Positions 37,276 to 49,810 of a DNA stretch of 64,000 nt are shown in pieces. Position 1 is the first letter of the stretch; each line of letters starts with the position of its first letter. Under the pieces are notes generated by a model. The model saw nothing but the letters and a program-made list of their open reading frames with translations. It searched no databases and was not told the origin of the DNA. The DNA comes from Siphonodentalium dalli (Eukaryota; Mollusca; Scaphopoda; Gadilida; Siphonodentaliidae), in the NCBI GenBank assembly GCA_032622095.1, contig CP136064.1, forward strand, positions 5,761,512-5,825,511, given 5' to 3'. The translations under genes were made by a program, and so were the position numbers.

Positions 37276-37365
37276 AAGTGCTACGCCCACTTATAACACA
37301 TGCTGCACTGAAAAAGTACCACGCCCACTTATAACACACGCTGCACTGAAAAAGTGCCACGCCCA
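37276..37365. repeat. 36-bp satellite, short inverted block
   Basis: Two to three units of the inverted 36-bp satellite after unit B; the last is fused directly to the next satellite at 37366. Confidence 0.9.
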
Positions 37366-38842
37366 CTTCCCTCTGATTGTGAATGATTGAGTCCATCTCA
37401 TTGTATATTATCATGGGCCCATAGTATTATAGCCCCTAACACTCCCTTACTTCCCTCTGATTGTGAATGATTGAGTCCATCTCATTGTATATTATCCTGG
37501 GCCCATAGTAGTATAGCCCCTAACACTCCCTTACTTCCCTCTGATTGTGAATGATTGAGTTCATCTCATAGTATATTATCCTGGGCCCATAGTAGTATAG
37601 CCCCTAACACTCCCTTACTTCCCTCTGATTGTGAATGATTGAGTTCATCTCATAGTATATTATCCTGGGCCCATAGTAGTAGCCCCTAACACTCCCTTAC
37701 TTCCCTCTGATTGTGAATGATTGAGTTCATCTCATAGTATATTATCCTGGGCCCATAGTAGTATAGCCCCTAACACTCCCTTACTTCCCTCTGATTGTGA
37801 ATGTTTGAGTTCATCTCATAGTATATTATCCTGGGCCCATAGTAGTAGCCCCTAACACTCCCTTACTTCCCTCTGATTGTGAATGATTGAGTTCATCTCA
37901 TAGTATATTATCCTGGGCCCATAGTAGTATAGCCCCTAACACTCCCTTACTTCCCTCTGATTGTGAATGATTGAGTTCATCTCATTGTATATTATCCTGG
38001 GCCCATAGTAGTAGCCCCTAACACTCCCTTACTTCCCTCTGATTGTGAATGATTGAGTCCATCTCATAGTATATTATCCTGGGCTCATAGTAGTAGCCCC
38101 TAACACTCCCTTACTTCCCTCTGAGTGTGAATGATTGAGTCCATCTCATTGTATATTATCATGGGCCCATAGTAGTAGCCCATAACACTCCCTTACTTCC
38201 CTCTGATTGTGAATGATTGAGTTCATCTCATAGTATATTATCCTGGGCCCATAGTAGTATAGCCCCTAACACTCCCTTACTTCCCTCTGATTGTGAATGA
38301 TTGAGTTCATCTCATTGTATATTATCCTGGGCCCATAGTAGTAGCCCCTAACACTCCCTTACTTCCCTCTGATTGTGAATGATTGAGTCCATCTCATAGT
38401 ATATTATCCTGGGCTCATAGTAGTAGCCCCTAACACTCCCTTACTTCCCTCTGATTGTGAATGATTGAGTCCATCTCATAGTATATTATCCTGGGCCCAT
38501 AGTAGTAGCCCCTAACACTCCCTTACTTCCCTCTGATTGTGAATGATTGAGTCCATCTCATTGTATATTATCATGGGCCCATAGTAGTAGCCCCTAACAC
38601 TCCCTTACTTCCCTCTGATTGTGAATGATTGAGTTCATCTCATAGTATATTATCCTGGGCCCATAGTAGTATAGCCCCTAACACTCCCTTACTTCCCTCT
38701 GATTGTGAATGATTGAGTCCATCTCATAGTATATTATCCTGGGCCCATAGTAGTAGCCCCTAACACTCCCTTACTTCCCTCTGATTGTGAATGATTGAGT
38801 CCATCTCATAGTATATTATCCTGGGCCCATAGTAGTAGCCCC
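37366..38842. repeat. 84/81-bp satellite, ~18 copies
   Basis: Unit begins 'cttccctctgattgtgaatg' and ends 'cccctaacactccctta'. Two length forms differ by a 3-bp 'tat' (agtagtatagcccc or agtagtagcccc), plus linked T/C and A/T variants that recur in blocks. Confidence 0.97.
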
Positions 38843-39233
38843 ATACAGACTTAAGCGCAAATGATATAGCTTATTTGCACTTAAGCGGCGTAAATAAATA
38901 ATAACTGTGAAAAGGGCCTCCCATACTTCAGAGGATAAATTTGGTGATCCAAGCATCACTAAATTCACTCTCCGGGTACCTCATTCTGCAAATGTCCAGC
39001 AACATAGTTTGATACCGTCTCGGTTTTAATTTGATTGAGTAAATCACTAATTGAATAAAATGAAGATGATTTGTAAGGTTTCAATGAATCCTTTAATTAC
39101 TGTACATAATCGTAATCAACATTAAATAAATTATATGGTATGATACAATTAGATGTTAGATGATGTGCAATGACAGCTCAACAACATCCGGCTCAGCTTC
39201 AGCTCATGGTAACCTCACATATCAATAACAGCT

Positions 39234-39445
39234 AAACCCTTTCATGATCTGCGCTGGTGCAGCATTAAAGATCCTGTGCCAGTGCATTATATTATATATG
39301 CGAGTCTCCCATAGTGAGCCTCGCATATATAAGAGAAAGCACTGGCTTACAAGGTTAATTAAAATATTGTTAGGCCAATTTATTTTCTTGTATATGTGAG
39401 GCTTCCTATGGGAGACAAGCATATACAATATAATGCGTTGGCACA
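39234..39445. mobile_element. Hairpin element, 'CATGAT' family, partial
   Basis: 'accctttcatgatctgcgct', two hairpin modules (about 39275-39343, 39372-39441). The TTAA is altered to CTAA and the right end is lost. Confidence 0.75.
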
Positions 39446-39967
39446 GCAAAGAGATCATGGGATTTTGACTGCGAGAAAAATTCAGCAAACTGCATGAGCC
39501 CCAAAGCGGTTCATGCGGAGTTTGCTGGATTTTTATTGGAGTCAAAATCCATGATCAAGTTGAATCTGCCGTCTATTATTTAAATTTATATACTTAAATT
39601 CATTATGCACTAGGATTGTCTGTCTTTCCCACTATTTATTGAACTTCAATTGAAACACAGAGTTCAGTTCGGACAGCTCAAATCCATATTCGAGGCGTGG
39701 ACCAAAGGGTTAATTCCATATTATAAAGCTCTTAACAAATATTAAATAGACGCAGGTCGAGTTACCCTTCATATGTGTGCGTTATTGATTAGTCTCAATC
39801 ATTCATAGTGAAAAGATAACTGAGTTCAAGTTCTTCCCCAAGTACTTTGATATTGAATGAAAAACATGTAACAGATTGTACCAAAAATGATCATCACTGC
39901 TTGGATAGGAGCCGATATATGATAAGAGGAATGAGATGTTTCATTATATTCATACTGTGTGGGCGTT
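39446..39967. other. Intergenic, no gene seen
   Basis: Contains one small inverted repeat ('tttgactgcgagaaaaattc'...) near 39460-39550; otherwise nothing recognised. Confidence 0.5.
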
Positions 39968-39971
39968 TTAA

Positions 39972-40352
39972 CCCTTTACCCAACAAACCGGCCAAATAAA
40001 GCTTCAACAGCCTAAAATATCTTCGGTCTGTCTCAATAGAACCATACAAATATGGATATCATTGGAACCGGCTCCTTGACCACATTGTGATAGTTACAGT
40101 TAGCCCTGTGCCAATGCATTCTCTTATATATGCGAGTCGACCATAGGTCGCCTCGCATATATAAGAGAATGCATTGGCCTAAAAAAAATCTTTTTTTAAC
40201 ACTTTTTACCATTTTTTCTTACATTCTTTAACAATTTTATAATTTTTAATGTGTTAAGCCAATGCATTCTCTTATATATGCGAGGCGACCTATGGTCGAC
40301 TCGCATATATAAGAGAATGCATTGGCACAGCGCCCTTCTGTTGGGTAAAGGA
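39972..40352. mobile_element. TTAA element, 'TACCCAACA' family (copy 1)
   Basis: TTAA at 39968-39971 and 40353-40356; ends CCCTTTACCCAACAAACCGG and CTTCTGTTGGGTAAAGG. Carries two 70-bp hairpins pointing inward around an AT-rich spacer. Inverted relative to 48043 and 49419. Confidence 0.93.
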
Positions 40353-40431
40353 TTAAATCATTGAAGAATCAATGGGTTATCTTATACTTTAGTAAATGTA
40401 TTCACTCATTAGTTGATTCCCATTGATACAA

Positions 40432-40672
40432 CAATAATAACCACTTGATTTTAGAGTTTATCCATCTTACAACCGCAATTTGTCCGTTTGAGCACGAGGA
40501 TCTGCAGAAGTTTTGGCCCAGATCTCCAAAAATTAACAAACTTCAAACATCGATATCTAATCACTCTGAGCTTTGAAGGGCGGGTTCGTCGACTCGAATC
40601 AAATATTTTTTACCCCCAAATCCAAAGAAATAGTAATTTAGGACCCTCTGATCGGAATGAGTACCTTTAACT
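40432..40672. repeat. Dispersed repeat (~240 bp), copy B
   Basis: Partner of 22112-22355; ends 'ggaatgagtacctttaa'. Confidence 0.8.
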
Positions 40673-40812
40673 TATTAAAGTTAATGAATTTATGGGTGCC
40701 CTTTAACTTATTAAAGTTAATGAATTTATGGATGCCCTTTAACTTATTAAAGTTAATGAATTTATGGATGCCCTTTAACTTATTAAAGTTAATGAATTTA
40801 TGGATGCCCTTG
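40664..40812. repeat. 36-bp tandem repeat, 4 copies
   Basis: 'cctttaacttattaaagtta' + 'atgaatttatggatgc'. It starts at the end of dispersed repeat copy B. Confidence 0.95.
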
Positions 40813-41379
40813 AACATTATTTTCCATATATAATTAAGATTGCTATGTTACGTTTGTTGTCATGGTTATGAGATAGAAACTGTATCAAACCAGCAAGACT
40901 TCTCATAGCGATAATCAAGAATTTTACATATTCATGGTGTATTAATAATCTCTACTGATCACTTTTAAAAAATGTTGAGAAAATTATGTTGAGAACACAG
41001 ATGTTGATATAAGATGTAGACCTGCGTAATGGATCAGGGATGAAAATTGCACAACCATGAAAAGCCTGAAAGTAGGTTGAATATTTCTTATCAAGATTTA
41101 GGCTTTAAATGTTATCTGAAATATGTTTTTTTTGTCCTCATTTATTTTGAGTTTTTCATTGAAAATTTAAATCCATTAAAAACATGAATACTCAACATCC
41201 CTGATGTATACAAAGTCATGAAAATTATCTGAAAAATTATATTCTTCAGAAACTATCAGCAGGTTTTGAAATTTTCCAGTCTGGCAGGCCGGTGAATATC
41301 ATTCTATATATGAGTAAGGTGAGTATGAGATTTGTCTCCCCAGTAAAATAATAAAGCACTGGAATATACAAAAGACATA

Positions 41380-41592
41380 CAGTAATGCTCCAAGTAATCG
41401 ACTTCTTAACCACAGCAGAATTATGGGTAACTTTTCAGCATTTAGTCGGAAATATGGCTTGTTGCCATTCATCGGAAAGCTCTCCCCGAGAGCTTTCCGA
41501 TGAATGGCAAAATGCCATATTTCCGACTAAATCCTGAAAAGTTACCCATAATTCTGCTGTGGTTAAGAAGTCGATTACTTAGAGCAGTACTG
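41380..41592. mobile_element. Foldback MITE flanked by TA (copy 3)
   Basis: 213-bp palindrome, ends CAGTAATGCTCCAAGTAATC and AGAGCAGTACTG. Its right TA is also the left TA of the next element. Confidence 0.92.
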
Positions 41593-41594
41593 TA

Positions 41595-41995
41595 GATCAT
41601 GCCATATGAATCTCTACTATGGCTAACGCCTGTAGAGATCATATTCCACCAGTACAAAACTTTGTGGAACTTTTTGAAGTTTTGACAGGGAACCTTATAA
41701 AGTTGAAAAAATAACGCTGGGAATATATTTCTTAATTGTTATCTGTTCCTTAATAATGTACTCTCACTGTAGGTGAAGGTGAATTTGTGAGCGATTTTGC
41801 TTTGCATTGCTTAAAATTATGGAATTTGTTCGGGGTAATATTTCAACATTTTGTGCTCTATCGGCTCACAAAAGCCACAGAAAAAGATGCAATTTGGAGA
41901 TGGGACATACACCTACAGTGAAGTACATTATTAAGGAATATGGTGGAATATGATCTCTATTGGCGTTAGCCAGAGTAAAGATTCATGGCGTGATC
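41595..41995. mobile_element. 401-bp TIR element flanked by TA
   Basis: Ends GATCATGCCATATGAATCTC and the inverse of GATCACGCCATGAATCTTTA. Arms of ~90 bp include 'ggctaacgcc', 'gagatcatattccacca' and 'aataatgtac'. TA on both sides. Non-coding. Confidence 0.85.
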
Positions 41996-41999
41996 TATA

Positions 42000-42897
42000 A
42001 AAGACAGTTACATGAATGGACGGAAATTTCCTGAGACACAGAAATAGACTTAACAATATGCTTTCATAAAATGCTGGTTCTAATATATTCACATTTGGAA
42101 AACTGCTCAATGAAATGATTTGCTGAAGTTTAGTGTACCACTCATAATGCTTTGCTCTTCAATGAAAATGGTTCACAGAAGTTTTAGGTACCACTCACTA
42201 TGGTGTAGGTCTAGGATTTAATACAATCTGAAATTCTTATTGAATATTTTTCCTGCTGAAAACTAGTGATCCATGTATCTTATTTCACTGATGAAATTCT
42301 TTATATAAAATTTCTAAGATTTGACTGAACATTGACCACATTTGCTGTACAAAATTTTTGACAGACAGAAGACATTAAATGGTAATCTGAATTTGAATTG
42401 AATTTATATTTAATCTGTTATGATGCCACACTGTAAATGTGGGTAATTCTCATATTTCAAGTCTTAATTGGTAAGAACCACAACCAAGATAGGGCATGTA
42501 TAATGAATGGAAAATCAATGCATTATTTCCAGAAGAAACGATATCTTTAACCACAGCATATTATTTTTCAGAAGAGCAGTTTGCCAGGTGTGACAATAAC
42601 TAGTGTTAGATCCAACAAGGTCACATTTCAGACTGTACTGCCCTAAGTAAATGACTCATCAAAAATGGGTGGCCCCTCGGCTCGCTCAATTTTCATTTCC
42701 AGATAACAACTCTAGTGTGAACTGAATGGAATAAAATTTGACATGTGATTTTACGAGCCCAAAATACAGGTCAAGTTCAAATTTGGGTTCCGCCCGCCAA
42801 TTTTCACCAGAGTTATGGGCCTTTATGGACCTATGTTGGAATAACCATGAACGTATTTTTCCAAGCCCTAGCGATGCTCTAGTTAAATAAATATTTT
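42000..42897. other. Intergenic, no gene seen
   Basis: AT-rich; a diverged 'cagataacaactctagtgtg...agttatgggcc' type repeat near 42690-42830. Confidence 0.5.
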
Positions 42898-42905
42898 AGA
42901 TGTGA

Positions 42906-44986
42906 TAGGGATCTGCGAATCAGGGATTTTGCATCAAATCGAATCTCGATATCGAATCTTCTTCCTGATATTGACATCGAATCGAATTTCTAATCGAATC
43001 AGCTAGTGATTGACATTTGTTCACAAGTGTTTAGTTCCTTGTATCATGACAAAAAAATGCGAAATTCACTAGGTACTGCATAACAATGTTAATCTCCATA
43101 AACACCCGTTGGAACTTGTGTTCTTTTTAAGGAAAATCATGACATAGGCAAGTCACTCTCAGTCTCATGGAGGGTTTGGGATATGTTGCATTGATTTTCT
43201 ATCTAGGTGTGTCATGACGAACATGACACAAGAAGTGACAGTAAGACACATAAAGACAGTTCAATCAACGTATCACAAACCCCATGAAATGGAAGTCACT
43301 AGTCTTGTCTACATTAAAGATAATAAAGATTTGACACATGGGTACACCGTTCAGCTATATAATTGTTTTAGTCCGATACCAATGGTAGTTATCTGTTAAA
43401 CTTTTAACCCCACAGTAGATGAAACACTTACATCCCATATTCACAGTATAGTTGTCTTCATGGAGGGGGTCGCAGATAACAGACATAAATTACAAGTGTT
43501 GAATGTTATCAACAAGATTCAACGGATCAAAACTTTGTGCAACGCGCTCGATTTCCCGGGATAACTGGTCACACGTCCATTTAAGAACGTAATAAACCGA
43601 TTGTTCTAATGTTTCTGTTCATTCCACTATGTTTTGTCGCTCATAACGGCAGCTGAAATTGAAATTTTATTCATGTAATCTGAATTGGATATCTGAAGTT
43701 CTAAATATACAGAAATCAATTGAGTTCCGCATCTAGCCATCACGCACTGTGTAGACAATTTATATAGAGTCGATATAGTTTACAAAAAAATGCGGCGATA
43801 GATCACCGTCACGGGTTTAGGGTTGAAACGATTAATCGACTAGTCGTAGACGACGCTGAAATGTCAGAACGTCGACTCTGAATTTTGCCGTTGACTAGTC
43901 GGAACATAGTGTATTAGTTCCATGTATAACGTTTTCAAGATCGATTCCGACATAAACGGTGTTAACTGCGCGTAAGTTACGGTAAGTATAACGTTTGGTG
44001 GCACCCGGAATTGACAGTGTTACTAGTATAGACACACACGGTGACCCGACTATTAATCGAAAGAATGAAATTGACAACACAATGTCTCACTTGTCGTTTG
44101 AGGTCAAAGACATCACTGCGACATGATGGCAATGATTGACGCGGCTTTATCGTTTGTCGGAGACCGCTTTGATCTAGACACTGTGTATATTTCAATTGAT
44201 CAATTGAAGGTCGCTTAAGGTGACGTCATTGTTGCTACCGTATATAAATGATACTGACATTAAGAACTGGCTATCGTATTCTACAACATAGCCTATTCTA
44301 TAGGGCGTATTTAGTCGGAACATTAACATTTTATAGTGACACCGCTCGGCACAGGTTTATTGGTGATCACGTGACTAAACAAAATCTCGAACGCAGATAT
44401 TAAATTTAAAACCTGTATAAATGATCGAGTTTCTAATCATTATCCACCACATGTCTAATTATATAATTACATTCAGTGTGTTGGATAAATATCAAGATGT
44501 TTACAGTATTATATCCCAAATAAATTGGTGTCTATGCAGGGAAATGCGCTACGCAATAGACCGTCATTGCATCAGTAATCAGTGTACGCCATGTACGATG
44601 AATTTTCCGTACCATGTTATGTTTGAAAGTTTTGAAATCGGGTACCGACTAGTCGACGTAACGCGACTTTTGGGTCTCGACTAGTCGACTCTGAAATTCA
44701 CTAATCGTTTCAACACTTGCAATCGAAGCACATAATTTGCATAATGCACGTCTATTCTGAACGGTTTACATTCACAATTACACTACATTGGCTACTTGGC
44801 AACCATGTGTTTAAATTTTTGTGATTTCAGGTCATTTGGAATGTGTTTCAGGACGCAAAAAACGAGACTTCACCAAAGTAACATCAATTCGAAAATATCC
44901 GAATCAGCGGACCGATTCGATGTCGATCTCAAATCGGGTGCCCGATATCGACATCGAATTGAATCTCGAATATTCGCAGATCCCCA
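42906..44986. mobile_element. hAT-like element C with 8-bp TSD
   Basis: Ends TAGGGATCTGCGAATC and ATTCGCAGATCCCCA between identical 'agatgtga' (42898-42905, 44987-44994). Subterminal 'catcgaatcgaat' motifs. Its length is inflated by a nested element at about 43818-44719. Confidence 0.92.
43818..44719. mobile_element. Nested element with 'gactagtcg' ends
   Basis: Left 'ggttgaaacgattaatcgac' + 'tagtcg' and right 'cgactagtcgactctgaaat' ... 'ctaatcgtttcaaca' are inverted. Subterminal 'cgactagtcg' repeats echo the 'cgattcga' design of the host. No clear target duplication could be fixed. Confidence 0.75.
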
Positions 44987-45134
44987 AGATGTGACATTGT
45001 TGGATTAAACACTGACTAATATCCTCATGGAGGACAAAGAATTAATATCTTAAAACATTTTTTGATTTACGCATTGAATAAATAACAAGAGTTTTAATGT
45101 GAATTATAACAATATTAGAATGCCAGTTATATGT

Positions 45135-47318
45135 ACTCTATACTATATGCAATATAGGACAGAATATATACCATACCCACTATATGACATACTATATACC
45201 ATATGCACTATAGGACCAAATATATACCATACACACTCTAGGACATATTTTATACCATATGCACTATAGGACCAAATAGATACCATACACACTATAGGAC
45301 ATATTTTATACCATATGCACTATAGGACCAAATAGATACCATACACACTATAGGACATATTTTATACCATATGCACTATAGGACCAAATAGATACCATAC
45401 ACACTATAGGACATGTTTTATACCATACACACTATGACATGTTTTATACCATACACACTATAGGACATATTTTATACCATACGCACTATATGACATATTT
45501 TATACCATACGCACTATAGGACATACTATATACCATATGCACTATAGGACAAAATAGATACCATACGCAATATATGACATATTTTATACCATACGCAATA
45601 TATGACATATTTTATACCATACGCACTATATGACATACTTTATACCATACGCACTATAGGACATATTTTATACCATACACACTATATGACATGTTTTATA
45701 CCATACACACTATATGACATGTTTTATACCATACACTGTAGGACATATTTTATACCATACGCACTATAGGACATGTTTTATACCATACACACTATAGGAC
45801 ATGTTTTATACCATACACACTATAGGACATGTTTTATACCATACACTGTAGGACATATTTTATACCATACACACTATATGACATGTTTTATACCATACAC
45901 ACTATAGGACATGTTTTATACCATACACACTATAGGACATGTTTTATACCATACACACTATAGGACATGTTTTATACCATACGCACTATAGGACATGTTT
46001 TATACCATACACACTATATGACATGTTTTATACCATACACACTATAGGACATGTTTTATACCATACGCACTATAGGACATGTTTTATACCATACACACTA
46101 TATGACATGTTTTATACCATACACACTATAGGACATGTTTTATACCATACACACTATAGGACATGTTTTATACCATACACACTATAGGACATGTTTTATA
46201 CCATACACTGTAGGACATATTTTATACCATACACACTATATGACATGTTTTATACCATACACACTATAGGACATGTTTTATACCATACACTGTAGGACAT
46301 ATTTTATACCATACGCACTATATGACATGTTTTATACCATACACACTATAGGACATGTTTTATACCATACACTGTAGGACATATTTTATACCATACACAC
46401 TATAGGACATGTTTATACCATACGCACTATATGACATGTTTTATACCATACACTGTAGGACATATTTTATACCATACGCACTATAGGACATGTTTTATAC
46501 CATACACACTATAGGACATGTTTTATACCATACACTGTAGGACATATTTTATACCATACACACTATAGGACATGTTTATACCATACGCACTATATGACAT
46601 GTTTTATACCATACACTGTAGGACATATTTTATACCATACGCACTATAGGACATGTTTTATACCATACACACTATAGGACATGTTTTATACCATACACAC
46701 TATAGGACATGTTTTATACCATACACTGTAGGACATATTTTATACCATACACACTATATGACATGTTTTATACCATACACACTATAGGACATGTTTTATA
46801 CCATACACACTATAGGACATGTTTTATACCATACACACTATAGGACATGTGTTATACAATACGCACTATAGGACATGTTTTATACCATACACACTATATG
46901 ACATGTTTTATACCATACACACTATAGGACATGTTTTATACCATACGCACTATAGGACATGTTTTATACTATACACACTATATGACATGTTTTATACCAT
47001 ACACACTATAGGACATGTTTTATACCATACACACTATAGGACATGTTTTATACCATACACACTATAGGACATGTTTTATACCATACGCACTATATGACAT
47101 GTTTTATACCATACACACTATAGGACATGTTTTATACCATACACACTATAGGACATGTTTTATACCATACACACTATAGGACATGTTTTATACCATACAC
47201 ACTATAGGACATGTTTTATACCATACACTATAGGACATGTTTTTTACCATACGCACTATAGGACATGTTTTATACCATACGCACTATAGGACATGTTTTA
47301 TACCATACACACTATAGG
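45135..47318. repeat. 2.2-kb 28-bp minisatellite with higher-order structure
   Basis: About 80 units of 'gacatgttttataccataca' + 'cactatag' with shortened ('cactgtag') and variant ('cgcactatatg') units. The variant pattern repeats at 880 bp (45841 and 46721) and locally at 163 bp (46408 and 46571). The two identical-looking 82-codon frames are artefacts. Confidence 0.97.
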
Positions 47319-48042
47319 CGAGAATAGATAGCACAGTTTGTTCAAGGCACATTGACAGGAAAACAAGAAACTCATACAACTTCAATAAATAGAAATAGAT
47401 TTATATCATGAACCAAGGTTCAGACTCAAAATGACGAACATCTTAAAGACCCACTTCATTCTCGATTCACCGGATCACATTACATATATATACCATTTGA
47501 AAGAGGAAGCTCCAAAACATTATATTATCAACTTACCCGGTCGAATAAACTGTGAACTGTTTTGTCAAGGTAAATCCGTGCGTTCTGTGCTTAAATTTGA
47601 TCTGGTATGTATTGCTAGTTTATATTTCTCAATGGAAGGCGTCGCTATTAAAGAGGGTTTATCTACTTTAGTGAAATACGGCATTTGACATGCAGTCTCA
47701 GAAACAGGGGATATCGAGACGAAATTTTGTACTTAGGGGTTCCAAGGGACGGGGGAGATTTTCGTCAGGTCAGATTGTCCGCCCGAGGTGACCTTGACCT
47801 TGAAACGGGTACCCACAAATGACCTTGGGCGATATCTCGGTCGTCAGCGGTGACATCAACGTGAAATTTGTTATGTATGGTCAGCTCGGGACGGGGAATA
47901 TGTACGGGGTTACTTTGAAAAACAAAAATTAATGGATCGACCAAAGCCATGGGACCAATCCCGCCAGTGGCGGGCTAATCTGCTAGTGGTATATAATATG
48001 GAATATTTTGTGAATAATGTGATCTGGTCATTCAAACATTAA
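47319..48042. other. Intergenic; short unassigned open frame
   Basis: An 85-codon ATG frame at 47431-47688 (HITYIYHLKEEAPKHYIINL) matches no family I know. 47700-47990 ('ccttgaccttgaaacgggta', 'ggcgggctaatctgctag') looks like a dispersed repeat. Neither is called as a gene. Confidence 0.4.
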
Positions 48043-48454
48043 CCCTTTACCCAACAGAAGGGCCCTGTGCCAATGCATTCTCTTATATATGCGAGTCGAC
48101 CATAGGTCGCCTCGCATATATAAGAGAATGCATTGGCTTAACACATTAAAAATTATAAAATTGTTAAAGAATGTAAGAAAAAATGGTAAAAAGTGTTAAA
48201 AAAAGTTTTTTTTTAGGCCAATGCATTCTCTTATATATGCGAGGCGACCTATGGTCGACTCGCATATATAAGAGAATGCATTGGCACAGGGCATAACTAT
48301 AACCATCACAATGTGGTCAATGAGCCGGTTCCAATGATATCCATATTTGTATGGTTCTATTGAGACAGACCCAAGATATTTTAGGCTGTTGAAGCTTTAT
48401 TTGGCCGGTTTTGGCCGGTTTTGGCCGGTTTTGGCCGGTTTGTTGGGTAAAGGG
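48043..48454. mobile_element. TTAA element, 'TACCCAACA' family (copy 2)
   Basis: TTAA at 48039-48042 and 48455-48458; two hairpins (48068-48136, 48214-48286) and a right arm with four tandem 'ttggccggtt' units before TGTTGGGTAAAGGG. Confidence 0.95.
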
Positions 48455-48458
48455 TTAA

Positions 48459-49418
48459 GTGGGTCTTTAATAGAATATTAACTTTTTCCAGTAAATTAAA
48501 ATAAAATAGATGAATGATGATTTACTTTATGTGGTAATTCACATGATCATGCACATACTAATTTGATCACAGGCAGTCAGACTCCGTAACGATTACAGGC
48601 AGGCACTCAGACTCCCCAAACATATTTTCTTTTAGAAATGAGATATAAAATTATTTCTTATGAAGTGATTAACTAACATAATGATAACAATGCAGGAAGA
48701 CACTTTAAGCTGCTAGTAGGCAAAGTACTAAAATAAACCATATTTAAAAAAAGATAAGATGCACATATAATCTTAGACTGGTTTATATTGGCACCGGTCT
48801 GTATTGGCACTGGTCGATAATGGCTTTCTATGTAATGCTGTTTATATCCACATATTTCATGCATCCATTTCACAATATTATTTGTAATAAATGTATATAT
48901 ATTAGTTCGGTCACAATTAAAAGCTAGATTTTCATCCAATATTTTTCAAAAGTGAGCAAATTTTATTTATATTTTTAATAGCCATATTGATATTAGATGC
49001 AGAGAGTTAAAAAGTAAACTAAATATAGCTTGTTTGATGATGGAAAGCATGTTATTTGACAGAATAAAAATGAACACACTCTGTATTTGAAGTGTTTGGC
49101 CTCACTGCCATATTGAGGATTTTAAAAACATTTCACACAAACTCCCAAAATGATGTCTGAGTTCGTCTCTTGAAACTTGATGGTATATTTACACTATAGT
49201 GTTTGATTTGTCAGCTATGTTAACAATTTTAAGTTTAGATTTAATAACATTTCACACAAAGTTTTGAATTATTTACTTCTTTCGATAGACCAAGTCTTAT
49301 CGGTCCACAACAACTTGGGATATCAGTTGGGTTGATGCTGTATTTGCACCGAGTCCCATCCCGTAACTCTTCTGTAACAGACGTTGTGCCCAAAATCGCG
49401 GACATGTATGATGATTAT
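48459..49418. other. Intergenic, no gene seen
   Basis: Small direct repeats 'gcactcagactcc' and 'cggtctgtattggcactggtc' only. Confidence 0.5.
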
Positions 49419-49810
49419 CCCTTTACCCAACAGAAGGGCCCTGTGCCAATGCATTCTCTTATATATGCGAGTCGACCATAGGTCGCCTCGCATATATAAG
49501 AGAATGCATTGGCTTAACACATTAAAAATTATAAAATTGTTAAAGAATGTAAGAAAAAATGGTAAAAAATGTTAAAAAAAGATTTTTTTTAGGCCAATGC
49601 ATTCTCTTATATATGCGAGGCGACCTATGGTCGACTCGCATATATAAGAGAATGCATTGGCACAGGGCATAACTGTAACCATCACAATGGGGTCAATGAA
49701 CCGGTTCCAATGATATCCATATTTGTATGGTTCTATTGAGACAGACCGAAGATATTTTAGGCTGTTGAAGCTTTATTTGGCCGGTTTTGGCCGGTTTGTT
49801 GGGTAAAGGG
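49419..49810. mobile_element. TTAA element, 'TACCCAACA' family (copy 3)
   Basis: Left flank mutated to TTAT, right TTAA at 49811-49814. Nearly identical to copy 2 but with two 'ttggccggtt' units. Supplies the candidate CENPJ poly(A) signal. Confidence 0.93.
49772..49777 (-). promoter_or_regulatory. Candidate CENPJ poly(A) signal inside a TTAA element
   Basis: AATAAA on the minus strand, about 400 bp downstream of the CENPJ stop. I saw no AATAAA between it and the stop. It lies in the right arm of the TTAA element 49419-49810. Confidence 0.3.

Noticed and set aside
40103-40327. Hairpins as rho-independent terminators, riboswitches or tRNA-like genes
   Set aside because: Eukaryotic context, repeated transposon modules, no tRNA box A/B or cloverleaf.
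45939-47067. Two 82-codon frames of identical type
   Set aside because: Translation of the 28-bp array (three units per 84 nt); not coding.
47431-47688. 85-codon ATG frame as a gene
   Set aside because: No recognisable family, no promoter or splice evidence, next to a satellite and a dispersed repeat; left as a note only.
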